A stretch of DNA of 64,000 bases. It comes from Gallalistipes aquisgranensis (lineage in GTDB: Bacteria; Bacteroidota; Bacteroidia; Bacteroidales; Rikenellaceae). A model generated the notes under the pieces. It saw only the letters and a list, made by a program, of their open reading frames with translations. It was not told the origin of the DNA and searched no databases. The position numbers and the translations under genes were made by a program. The stretch covers positions 248,001-312,000 of the forward strand of contig NZ_JADCJY010000002.1 of NCBI RefSeq assembly GCF_014982715.1, in the 5' to 3' direction. Below are positions 40,077 to 49,917 of this stretch, one piece after another (the first letter of the stretch is position 1; every line of letters starts with the position of its first letter).

Positions 40077-41915
40077 TTACTCCACATCCAGATCCATCTC
40101 CTTCCGCAGCGTCGCCAACAGGGGATTCTTCTCGGTCAGGAACTTCAGCCGGTCTTCCACCCGGATAGGCTTCAGACCCGTAACCTCCTCCACGACCGTC
40201 ACTTCCAGTTTTGCGGTTCCGTTCAGCGCAGCCACTTCGATCAGCAGGGAAAGAATCTCCGTCTGATTCCGCAGAATCTCCTCCCGCAGCGGCTCGTTGG
40301 GCACGCTGACCTTCACCGTATTCCCCTCGGCCCGCATCTCCCGGAAGGCCATAGCGATCCGCGGACGGACCCGCTCCATCCGGTGCAGGAAACCGGTCGC
40401 GGCCGCACGGATCTTACGCTCGCTGTCCGGATCGACCCGTTCTGCCTCCTGCCCCGGACGGTTTTCGTCCGGAACGGCCTCTCCCGTATAACTGCCCCGC
40501 GACGCATTCATGATGGAAGCGATCGAAAGTCCCGAGATGGAACGGACCGTATGGGGTGCGGGCGGCTGCGGCTTCTCCTCCTGTGGAGCCTGCACGACCG
40601 GAGCCGGACCGGCCGGTTCAGGCGCGGGGGCAGGACGAACAGGCCTCGGAGCAGTTGCGGTTTCGTCCAGAATTGCCGGGGAAACCGCAGAAGCGGCCGG
40701 CCGCGAGACCCTATCCGCGCCAGAAACAGGTTCAGCAGGAGAGACCGCCGGAGCGGAAACCTTCCGATCGCTCCGCAGGGGAGGGAGCTGAGGAGCCGTC
40801 ACCGACCCTGCGGCATCATTTTTTTTTTGCCCGAGCCCGCAGAGTTTCATCAGGCCCAGTTCCACGCTCAGGCGCTGGTTGGATGAAGTGCGGAGCGAAC
40901 CGTCGAGCGCCGTGAGCAGAGAGATCGCCTCGAACAGGAAACCCACGTCGCAGTCGGCCCCCTGCTGCTTGTAGCGTTCCAGCAACGAACCCGTCACTTC
41001 CAGCAGTTTCAGCGTGTCGGGCGACTTGCACATCAGAATATCGCGGAAATGACCGTTCAGCCCGGTCAGAAACGTCTGCCCGGAAAAGCCTTTCCGCAAC
41101 ACATCGTCCAGCAACAGAAGCGCCCCCGGATAGTCTCCGGCGAGAATCAGTTTCGTGACCGTAAAGTATGTATCGTAGTCCAGTACATTGAGTGTCTGGG
41201 CCACCTCCTTGAAGTTCAGATCATTTCCGCAGAACGAAACAGCCTTGTCGAACATCGAGAGCGCATCGCGCATACCTCCGTCCGCCTTTTGGGCGATCAG
41301 GTGCAGCGACTCGTCGTCCGCCGTCACTCCCTCCTGTGAGGCGATATATTTGAGATAAGAAACACTGTCTTCGACCCGGATGCGGTTGAAATCGAATATC
41401 TGGCAGCGGGAGAGGATCGTCGGCAGAATCTTGTGTTTCTCGGTAGTAGCCAGGATAAAGACGGCGTGGGCGGGCGGCTCTTCCAGTGTTTTGAGAAATG
41501 CATTGAAAGCCGCCGCCGAAAGCATGTGCACCTCGTCGATGATATAGACGCTATACCGGCCGATCTGAGGCGGGATACGCACCTGCTCGGTCAGCGAACG
41601 GATATCGTCCACCGAATTGTTCGAAGCGGCATCCAGCTCGTGGATATTGAACGAACGCCCCTCGTTGAATCCCCTGCACGACTCGCACCGGTTGCAGGCT
41701 TCGGCATCCACCGGCGAAAGGCAGTTGATCGCCTTGGCGAAAATACGCGCGCAAGTGGTCTTACCCACGCCGCGCGGACCGCAGAACAGATAGGCATGCG
41801 CCAACTGGCCCCGGCTGATGGCGTTCTTGAGCGTGGAAGTGATATGATGCTGCCCCACGACCGACGCAAAAGTCGCGGGACGGTACTTGCGGGCACTGAC
41901 GACGAAATTTTCCAT
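40077..41915 (-). CDS. dnaX: DNA polymerase III subunits gamma and tau
   Basis: The clamp-loader ATPase and organiser of the replisome. The 612-residue protein starts MENFVVSARKYRPATFASVV. It has Walker A FCGPRGVGKTTCARIF, a zinc-binding cysteine cluster (CLSPVDAEACNRCESCRGF), Walker B YIIDEVHMLSAAAFNAFLKT and the sensor region SRCQIFDFNRI. Residues about 370-470 are a Pro/Ala-rich linker, followed by the tau-specific C-terminal domain. The frame is open to 41942, but a strong promoter at 41953-41923 overlaps that extension, so ATG 41915 is used. The message may be leaderless. Confidence 0.96.
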   Translation of the reverse strand: MENFVVSARKYRPATFASVVGQHHITSTLKNAISRGQLAHAYLFCGPRGVGKTTCARIFAKAINCLSPVDAEACNRCESCRGFNEGRSFNIHELDAASNNSVDDIRSLTEQVRIPPQIGRYSVYIIDEVHMLSAAAFNAFLKTLEEPPAHAVFILATTEKHKILPTILSRCQIFDFNRIRVEDSVSYLKYIASQEGVTADDESLHLIAQKADGGMRDALSMFDKAVSFCGNDLNFKEVAQTLNVLDYDTYFTVTKLILAGDYPGALLLLDDVLRKGFSGQTFLTGLNGHFRDILMCKSPDTLKLLEVTGSLLERYKQQGADCDVGFLFEAISLLTALDGSLRTSSNQRLSVELGLMKLCGLGQKKNDAAGSVTAPQLPPLRSDRKVSAPAVSPAEPVSGADRVSRPAASAVSPAILDETATAPRPVRPAPAPEPAGPAPVVQAPQEEKPQPPAPHTVRSISGLSIASIMNASRGSYTGEAVPDENRPGQEAERVDPDSERKIRAAATGFLHRMERVRPRIAMAFREMRAEGNTVKVSVPNEPLREEILRNQTEILSLLIEVAALNGTAKLEVTVVEEVTGLKPIRVEDRLKFLTEKNPLLATLRKEMDLDVE

Positions 41916-41922
41916 AGCTCTA

Positions 41923-41953
41923 CAAAAGTAGGGTCTTTTCATCGGAATTCAAA
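41923..41953 (-). promoter_or_regulatory. dnaX promoter with the start site at or next to the ATG
   Basis: On the minus strand TTTG (41953-41950), 19 nt, TACTTTTG (41930-41923) match both elements. Only 7 nt separate the -7 box from ATG 41915, so transcription should start within a few bases of the initiation codon. Confidence 0.75.
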
Positions 41954-42016
41954 TACAAACCCGGGAATTACACGGACAAATAATCAAAGAATCCGAAAAA
42001 ACGAGTCACCCGATAT

Positions 42017-42088
42017 GTCATTTTGTCGTTTTTCCGGCAAATGACGGATGACAACATTGCCCGGAACGTGATAATGCGTCAGTTCCGG
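42017..42088. repeat. Two inverted repeats in the dnaX/clpB intergenic region
   Basis: GTCATTT (42017-42023) and AAATGAC (42039-42045) form one inverted repeat. CCGGAAC (42061-42067) and GTTCCGG (42082-42088) form another, extendable to CCGGAAC(G)TGA with a one-base bulge. The second lies just upstream of ACAATTTG (42101-42108), a one- or two-mismatch relative of the -7 element that could drive clpB. Neither repeat resembles the CIRCE heat-shock element. Confidence 0.45.
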
Positions 42089-42156
42089 CCCGCCTGGCAG
42101 ACAATTTGCACCGTTCCCTTTCCGAAACGAAGCAATAAAAGAAAGGAGAACGAAAT

Positions 42157-44757
<2,601 letters not shown>

Positions 44758-44794
44758 CCGGGCAGAAAAGAGTCGTCCTCTTTCCTGAAAACCG

Positions 44795-44845
44795 AATCCG
44801 GAAACAGACGGAGTTTCATGCTCCGGACCTGTTTCCGGATTTTTT
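44795..44845 (+). terminator. clpB terminator
   Basis: A 13-bp outer stem (44795-44807 with 44829-44841, AATCCGGAAACAG/CTGTTTCCGGATT) encloses an inner CGGAG/CTCCG hairpin and ends in a run of T residues. It also lies just before the end of the convergent GH99/71-like gene. Confidence 0.9.
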
Positions 44846-44862
44846 ATGCCCTGTCCGAAAGG

Positions 44863-46134
44863 TTATCTCACCGAATCCCGTTCAGGCATCTCTTCCGACA
44901 AGGGTCTTTCTCCCCGAAGCATCCGGGCCGCCTCGCCGGCCAGCCACAGATAATGGTCGGACGGGAGCCCCCCGTAAGTCAGAAAAGGACTTTTGCCCGC
45001 GGGTGGACGATTCGTACATTTGAAGAAAGCTGTTCCCTCGTCAATCTCGTCGAACATGGCCAGATAGAGAGATACGGCACCAGCCCGAAGGGCTCCCTCC
45101 GCCTGCCGCCAGAAGAAACGGCCTCCCAAACGCGGAATCTGGTCGAGCGGCGCCCTCCCGTTCCGGAGATTATGCCAGCTGAAACCCGGAAAAAGTACCG
45201 GGACGTATCCTTTTCCATGTTCCCGACACCAAGCCACATCCTCTGCGATCATTTTTTGAAATGCAGGGTAATGCTCCATATCGAACCGCCCCACCAACCA
45301 CGGGAGCACAATATCCGCCTGCATGATGATTTCGTGGAGCCGCGGATCTGGCAGCGCATCGCCCGAAAGCTTCCGCCAATGGGCCGGAACCCCCACCAAC
45401 ACGGAACATCCCGATTCCTTCAGAAAAGTCACGATCTTTTCTGCCTCGCCGAATCCATAAGCCCGGTTATCATCGAACCCGATCCCCCAGACGGCAACCA
45501 ACGGTTTCCCTCCGTGATGCAGATAGTGGTTGTCCGGACGGGAAGTAAGGCGCATTTCTCCGGTAAGTTTTTTCCAGTCGTCGATCAGCACCTGTTCGTC
45601 GCCCGGCTGCATGCCGGAAAGATCATACATGACGCACAAGGCCCGGGAATACTTTTCCGCCGCCTCGAGAGCCTGCCGCAGGATCGCATCGCTGTTCCGA
45701 ATCAATTTCTCTCCCTTGACCGACACTACGAAACGCTGCACGAACGCCCCGTCGATCCCATACTCCTTCATCCAGCGGAAATGCAGATTGGTCGTGGAAG
45801 CATCACGGGAACTGAAAACCGTGGCGGGCGTTCCGTCTCCGAACCGGAATTCCGTCGGATAACGCTCCGTGTATTCGGTCATATCGGGCCACAGGTCGAT
45901 CGTACAACTCCCCGGGGCGAAAACATCTCCTTTCTGATAGTGTTTCCAATGCAATCCGGCCCCGTCCCCGGGTGTATTGAACCAACCCTGATAACCGGCC
46001 ATTACCAATCCGTCGAACGACGGGAAGCGCACCGTCTTCCCCGTACCGCTTCCTTTCCCCGTGCAGCCGCCCACCGCCGGCAGCACCAGCACACCGAGCC
46101 ACAGCAACCCGGCACGCCATCCTATTCGTCCCAT
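44863..46134 (-). CDS. GH99/GH71-like glycoside hydrolase lipoprotein
   Basis: A 423-residue lipoprotein with a signal ending VGGC (Cys24). The body resembles the GH71/GH99-like proteins of Bacteroidota glycan loci (GLVMAGYQGWFNTPGDGAG, IDLWPDMTEYTERYPTEF, MKEYGIDGAFVQRF). Near the C-terminus AMFDEIDEGTAFFK holds Glu363 and Glu366 in an E-x-x-E-G-T pattern. In GH99 endo-alpha-mannosidases I recall the catalytic pair lying in such a motif (NEWxEGT), so an active alpha-mannan-type endohydrolase is plausible but not shown. Database entries for relatives often read xylosidase/arabinosidase without support. It follows the metallophosphoesterase gene by 5 nt, an operon. Confidence 0.7.
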   Translation of the reverse strand: MGRIGWRAGLLWLGVLVLPAVGGCTGKGSGTGKTVRFPSFDGLVMAGYQGWFNTPGDGAGLHWKHYQKGDVFAPGSCTIDLWPDMTEYTERYPTEFRFGDGTPATVFSSRDASTTNLHFRWMKEYGIDGAFVQRFVVSVKGEKLIRNSDAILRQALEAAEKYSRALCVMYDLSGMQPGDEQVLIDDWKKLTGEMRLTSRPDNHYLHHGGKPLVAVWGIGFDDNRAYGFGEAEKIVTFLKESGCSVLVGVPAHWRKLSGDALPDPRLHEIIMQADIVLPWLVGRFDMEHYPAFQKMIAEDVAWCREHGKGYVPVLFPGFSWHNLRNGRAPLDQIPRLGGRFFWRQAEGALRAGAVSLYLAMFDEIDEGTAFFKCTNRPPAGKSPFLTYGGLPSDHYLWLAGEAARMLRGERPLSEEMPERDSVR

Positions 46135-46139
46135 CGCGG

Positions 46140-47018
46140 TCAGAAAGTTACTTTATCGGGGAAACGGTCCAGGGCGATATACTCGTAGGTAAACCGGTCA
46201 GGATAGACCTTTACCAGATTCATCCCGTGAAACCCCTTGCCGAGCGCCTTGCCGAGCGCTCCGGCCGTCACCATCTTCATTCCGCGGTCTTCACCGTAAG
46301 AGACGTCATGCAAGTGTCCCGCAAAGACTGCCGCCACCCTGTAACGATGGAAAAGATCGAGGTATTTACCCCGGACCGAGAGCGGAATATTCGAATATTT
46401 GTCCGCTTCATCGGGCGTTTTCAGAAAGAAACTGTAATGCGAGAAGACGAACCGGAACCGCGCATCTTCCGCTTCGGCCAGCTTGTTTTCGAGCCATTCG
46501 TACTGTTCCGGCTCCAGATCGGGATTCTCTTCCCGGATCACACAGGAGTTGATCCCCACGAAACGGCATCCTTTGTGATCGAAGCTGAAACGGTCCTGTC
46601 CATAGTTTTTCGCATAGGCTTCCAACTGGGCCGGATCGGTCGTCTTGCTGATATCGTGGTTCCCGGGAATGACGTAAACCGGTATTTTCCGGTCGATACC
46701 GGCCATCGACCGTTTGAAAGCCGCGACCTGATCGGTGCTTTTCGAGGCATTGACCATGTCACCCGTCACCACGACGAAATCGGGACGGAGTCGGTTGATG
46801 ATACCCACAGCCCGCTCCATCAGCTCCGCCTCGGCCGTATAGCTCTGATTGGCGTCCATAAACCCGAACTGCGGATCGCTCAACTGAATGAAGAAAAACG
46901 GTTCGGACGGGCTCTCCTCCGTTCTCCCCCCGGCTCCGTCCGGAGCCTCGCTCCTTTGGCAATGCACACCCGTGCAGACAAAGAGTGCAAGCAGCAACAA
47001 CGGCAAAAATCTGTTCAT
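46140..47018 (-). CDS. CPPED1-like calcineurin-type metallophosphoesterase, secreted
   Basis: A 292-residue phosphoesterase with an N-terminal signal (MNRFLPLLLLALFVCTGVHC), exported and possibly lipidated at Cys20 through an atypical lipobox. The metal-binding motifs are in order: QLSDPQFGF (with Gln where most relatives have His, as I recall for the CPPED1 group), VVTGDMVNAS, VIPGNHDISK, FSHYSFF and AGHLHDVS. Substrate is unknown; next to glycan-degrading genes, phosphate removal from a phosphoglycan is a reasonable idea. The frame is open to 47084, but ATG 47018 starts the signal peptide. It reads into the GH99/71-like gene 5 nt later. Confidence 0.8.
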   Translation of the reverse strand: MNRFLPLLLLALFVCTGVHCQRSEAPDGAGGRTEESPSEPFFFIQLSDPQFGFMDANQSYTAEAELMERAVGIINRLRPDFVVVTGDMVNASKSTDQVAAFKRSMAGIDRKIPVYVIPGNHDISKTTDPAQLEAYAKNYGQDRFSFDHKGCRFVGINSCVIREENPDLEPEQYEWLENKLAEAEDARFRFVFSHYSFFLKTPDEADKYSNIPLSVRGKYLDLFHRYRVAAVFAGHLHDVSYGEDRGMKMVTAGALGKALGKGFHGMNLVKVYPDRFTYEYIALDRFPDKVTF

Positions 47019-47069
47019 CTTTTTTCGATTCGAAAGGATTGAATACATAAAATCTTCGGTTAATATACG

Positions 47070-47114
47070 AAAACGGGACGACACCGCCCTCTGTCCGGCG
47101 ATGCCGTCCGTTTT
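47070..47114 (-). terminator. Hairpin between the GH99-like lipoprotein and phosphoesterase genes
   Basis: On the minus strand AAAACGGACG pairs with CGTCCCGTTTT, one bulged base apart, with internal pairing between, and ends in T residues. It suggests that expression of the two downstream genes is reduced or separate from the susCD unit. Confidence 0.5.
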
Positions 47115-47117
47115 TCT

Positions 47118-48212
47118 CTATTCCACTATGAACTGGGCACGCGTAACGCCCAGGTAGGCGGACTTGTTCTCCGTTGTCGGTTCCAGATTCGTCCCTTTCT
47201 GGAAATTGTTCCAGGAGTTGAGCAGAATCAGCCGCTGCGGCCCCATGTTCTTTTTGGCCAGGTTACAGTTGGTGACATAATCCTCCGTCGAACCTCCCTT
47301 GCCGAAAGTGTAGTCGGTGCTGGTAGGCGAATAGACTTTGTCATCGTACGACGGGAAGACACAGGGCACGAAATCGGTTCCCAAAGGAGAGAGGAAACGC
47401 GTCCAGTTCTGCCAGTTCAGGTCGATGAAACTGAAATAACCGAACCGGCGGTCATAGTCATTAGTCGACCAGTCCTTCAACGTAATTCCGTCGAAGGGAG
47501 CCAGATTGTTCCGGGGATAGTTGACCGGAGCCGTCCAGCCGTTGGTGAACTCACCGATGATGTAAAGGTCTATGCCGTAGGCCGCCATCTCGTCGCGCAG
47601 CGCGGGAAGCACCTGCGAATAGTCGATGCTGTTGAGGGCTGCCGAAGAGAGATTGACGGGCGAAATCAACACGACGGGACGGTCCCCCACCCGAAAATAG
47701 GCATCGCTCTGGAACAGTGGCAACATCTTTTCGGTGAATTCGGTGCGCATTTGGGTCAGTTTCTCATCGCTCTGCAACGGCTGGTCGTTGCTTATACCCA
47801 AATGCGAAGTATTGAAATTCACCACCATTCTCACTCCGTCCGCGGCGCGTTTCGAGGCGAAAAGCGACAACAGGGCATCGTCCGTGGACCCGGCGTTCCA
47901 GCCGAACACGAAATAGTCCAGGCCGGCCTCATCGGCCCACTCCACATGTTGTTCCATCACGCTTTCGGTCAGAGAGGTGTATTCCCCCAACACCGGGGTT
48001 CCCGTGTACTGCGGAGCACCGTCCTTCCTCCAGTAGGTCGTGGCGATATTCGTATAGTAAGCCCCTACCCGGGCGCTTTCGGTCAGCGTGATCTGGGGAA
48101 TGTCGTAAATGTATTTGTTCTTGTCGGGCGGCAGGTATTCGTCCTTGTCGCAGGAAACGAACACCGCTCCTGCCAACACCGTCCCAAGCAATAATACACA
48201 GCTGTTTTTCAT
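47118..48212 (-). CDS. GH99-like lipoprotein lacking the catalytic glutamates
   Basis: A 364-residue lipoprotein (MKNSCVLLLGTVLAGAVFVS then Cys21) directly downstream of susD, the usual place for surface glycan-binding proteins. The fold resembles GH99/WbsX-like TIM barrels: VGAYYTNIATTYW at the start, a MEQHVEWADEAGLDYFVFGW block, and LNSWNNFQKGTNLEP near the end. The last block aligns with the NEWxEGTxxEP motif of this superfamily, but the two catalytic Glu positions are Asn336 and Lys339. It may therefore bind glycan rather than cut it. The frame is open to 48344, but ATG 48212 begins the signal peptide. Family assignment is moderate. Confidence 0.6.
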   Translation of the reverse strand: MKNSCVLLLGTVLAGAVFVSCDKDEYLPPDKNKYIYDIPQITLTESARVGAYYTNIATTYWRKDGAPQYTGTPVLGEYTSLTESVMEQHVEWADEAGLDYFVFGWNAGSTDDALLSLFASKRAADGVRMVVNFNTSHLGISNDQPLQSDEKLTQMRTEFTEKMLPLFQSDAYFRVGDRPVVLISPVNLSSAALNSIDYSQVLPALRDEMAAYGIDLYIIGEFTNGWTAPVNYPRNNLAPFDGITLKDWSTNDYDRRFGYFSFIDLNWQNWTRFLSPLGTDFVPCVFPSYDDKVYSPTSTDYTFGKGGSTEDYVTNCNLAKKNMGPQRLILLNSWNNFQKGTNLEPTTENKSAYLGVTRAQFIVE

Positions 48213-48246
48213 AAACTTTCGAATTTGATAGGTTTTGCGAAAAGCG

Positions 48247-49908
48247 TTACAAATAAGGGTTCTCCTTCGTCGGTTTGGCGAACCACAGTTTGGTGGACAT
48301 CCTGTCGCCGCCGTCCATCCATCCGATCGCCTTCTGCAACTCATCGTTGTTATTCAGCGTCTCGTTGTCCGGATATACCAGCCGCTGCGGAATATAGGCG
48401 AAGGTCTTTCCTGTCGGGGTCACTGCACCGTTCCCCGTGTCCGGACTCAGATGGGGCGGAAATTCGAGCACCTGGGTACGGCGGATCAGCGTCCAGGCCT
48501 CGAGAGACTGATAAAACAGGGCTATGTACTGCTGCATCACGATCTGACGATAAACCGGATCGGGGTCGTCCGCCTTGATAGCTGAAGAGGTAATGCCCAG
48601 CCAATCCTGATATTTCGTTTCGCCTTCCGACAAGTCGGAGAGCGTACCCCATGCGATGCCGGGCACCCGGAGATAGTCAGCCGTTTCGGAGGCCGTCACG
48701 CCATATTGGGCCATGGAAGCCTCGATCCCCGCGTTGTAATAGCTCTCGGCCGTGTTTCCCCGGTCGGTCAGTCCCCGGTAGACAGCCTCGCATTTGAGCA
48801 GGCACATTTCGGCATAACAGAAAAGCACCTCGGCATAGTCGGCCACGAAAAAGGCGTCCTGCATCATCGAATAGTCTTCGGAAGTCTTCCCGCTGTGCGG
48901 ATTGGGATTGATCGTCACGCCCGGGGGCGTGCTCGAGTTTTTGGGTTCTCCCCAGTAGGGAGCCCACACGAAACCGGCCGGCATCTGAAGCGGATTGGCC
49001 TCCGTGAAGAATTTCGGAATACGCGGATCGCCATACGGCGCCATATGTTGAAGTATCGACTCGCCGGCCGTGTTCAGCTTGTCCTTGTTGGCTTCCCGCT
49101 CCACGATCATATAGTCGTAAAAATAGTTGCGGGTAGCGGATGTCGACCCCCATTTCACCACGCAGTTATCCTCGGCGCCCGAGATCATCGCCGACTCGTC
49201 TTCCATCAGTTCGGAAATCACGGCCCTGGCTTTCTGCGGATTGCCGTTCGGCGCATCGTTGGAGATACGGACCGCCAGCCGGAAGCGCAACGAATTGGCG
49301 AATTTTTTCCACTTGAGCAGATCGCTCGACTTGTCCGACGAAGGGTACACCGGATCATTCTGATACCTGTCCCCGGAAAGATCCAGCCCCTCAGCACAGG
49401 CCTTCAAATCGTCGAGCAGTTCGTAATAGATATATTCCTCACGATCATAAGGCACTTTCTGCGAAGCCTTCAGCGCATGGGTTTTGGGCACGTTTCCCCA
49501 GATCGAAACGATCTGGGAAAAGATATAGTTCTCCCATATCCGGGCGATGATGAGCCGGTTGCGGTACGAAGCGTCGCCCGTCTTCCGGTCCTGGATATAG
49601 CGCACAGGGAAAAGCGCCTCGTTATAGGCCCTTCGCCAGTAGGTGTCGTTCGAACTGGGAAAATTGCCGTAACGGCCCATCTGGTCGCTGGAGCCCCAGT
49701 AATAATGACAGTAATTTCCCAAAAGCCGCTTCTTCATCTCCCCACTGAAAGCGTTCAGGGTATAATAGACACTGGAATTGAACAGGTATTCCGGATTGAG
49801 CTGATCGGGCGAATTGGGATTCCGGTTGGTCTCCTCGAAATTCCGGGTACAGCCCCCCCCGAGCACGCCCGCGATCAGCATGATGACAAATATCTTGATT
49901 CGTTTCAT
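48247..49908 (-). CDS. SusD/RagB-family outer-membrane lipoprotein
   Basis: The glycan-binding lid of a SusCD importer. The 553-residue lipoprotein has a signal peptide ending at Cys20 (GVLGGGC) and SusD-like features: an N-terminal NFEETNRNPNSPDQLNPEYL, TPR-like helices, and the C-terminal RRTQVLEFPPHLSP ... GKTFAYIPQRLVYPDNETL. It starts 9 nt after susC. The sequence is of the SusD-like superfamily type; the ligand cannot be read from it. Confidence 0.93.
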   Translation of the reverse strand: MKRIKIFVIMLIAGVLGGGCTRNFEETNRNPNSPDQLNPEYLFNSSVYYTLNAFSGEMKKRLLGNYCHYYWGSSDQMGRYGNFPSSNDTYWRRAYNEALFPVRYIQDRKTGDASYRNRLIIARIWENYIFSQIVSIWGNVPKTHALKASQKVPYDREEYIYYELLDDLKACAEGLDLSGDRYQNDPVYPSSDKSSDLLKWKKFANSLRFRLAVRISNDAPNGNPQKARAVISELMEDESAMISGAEDNCVVKWGSTSATRNYFYDYMIVEREANKDKLNTAGESILQHMAPYGDPRIPKFFTEANPLQMPAGFVWAPYWGEPKNSSTPPGVTINPNPHSGKTSEDYSMMQDAFFVADYAEVLFCYAEMCLLKCEAVYRGLTDRGNTAESYYNAGIEASMAQYGVTASETADYLRVPGIAWGTLSDLSEGETKYQDWLGITSSAIKADDPDPVYRQIVMQQYIALFYQSLEAWTLIRRTQVLEFPPHLSPDTGNGAVTPTGKTFAYIPQRLVYPDNETLNNNDELQKAIGWMDGGDRMSTKLWFAKPTKENPYL

Positions 49909-49917
49909 AGTCTTTTT

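Noticed and set aside
42061-42088. CIRCE heat-shock operator before clpB
   Set aside because: The inverted repeat CCGGAAC-N14-GTTCCGG shares neither sequence nor spacing with CIRCE.
48213-48344. 44-residue extension of the GH99-like lipoprotein into susD
   Set aside because: It would overlap susD by about 100 nt in another frame, and the signal peptide begins at 48212.
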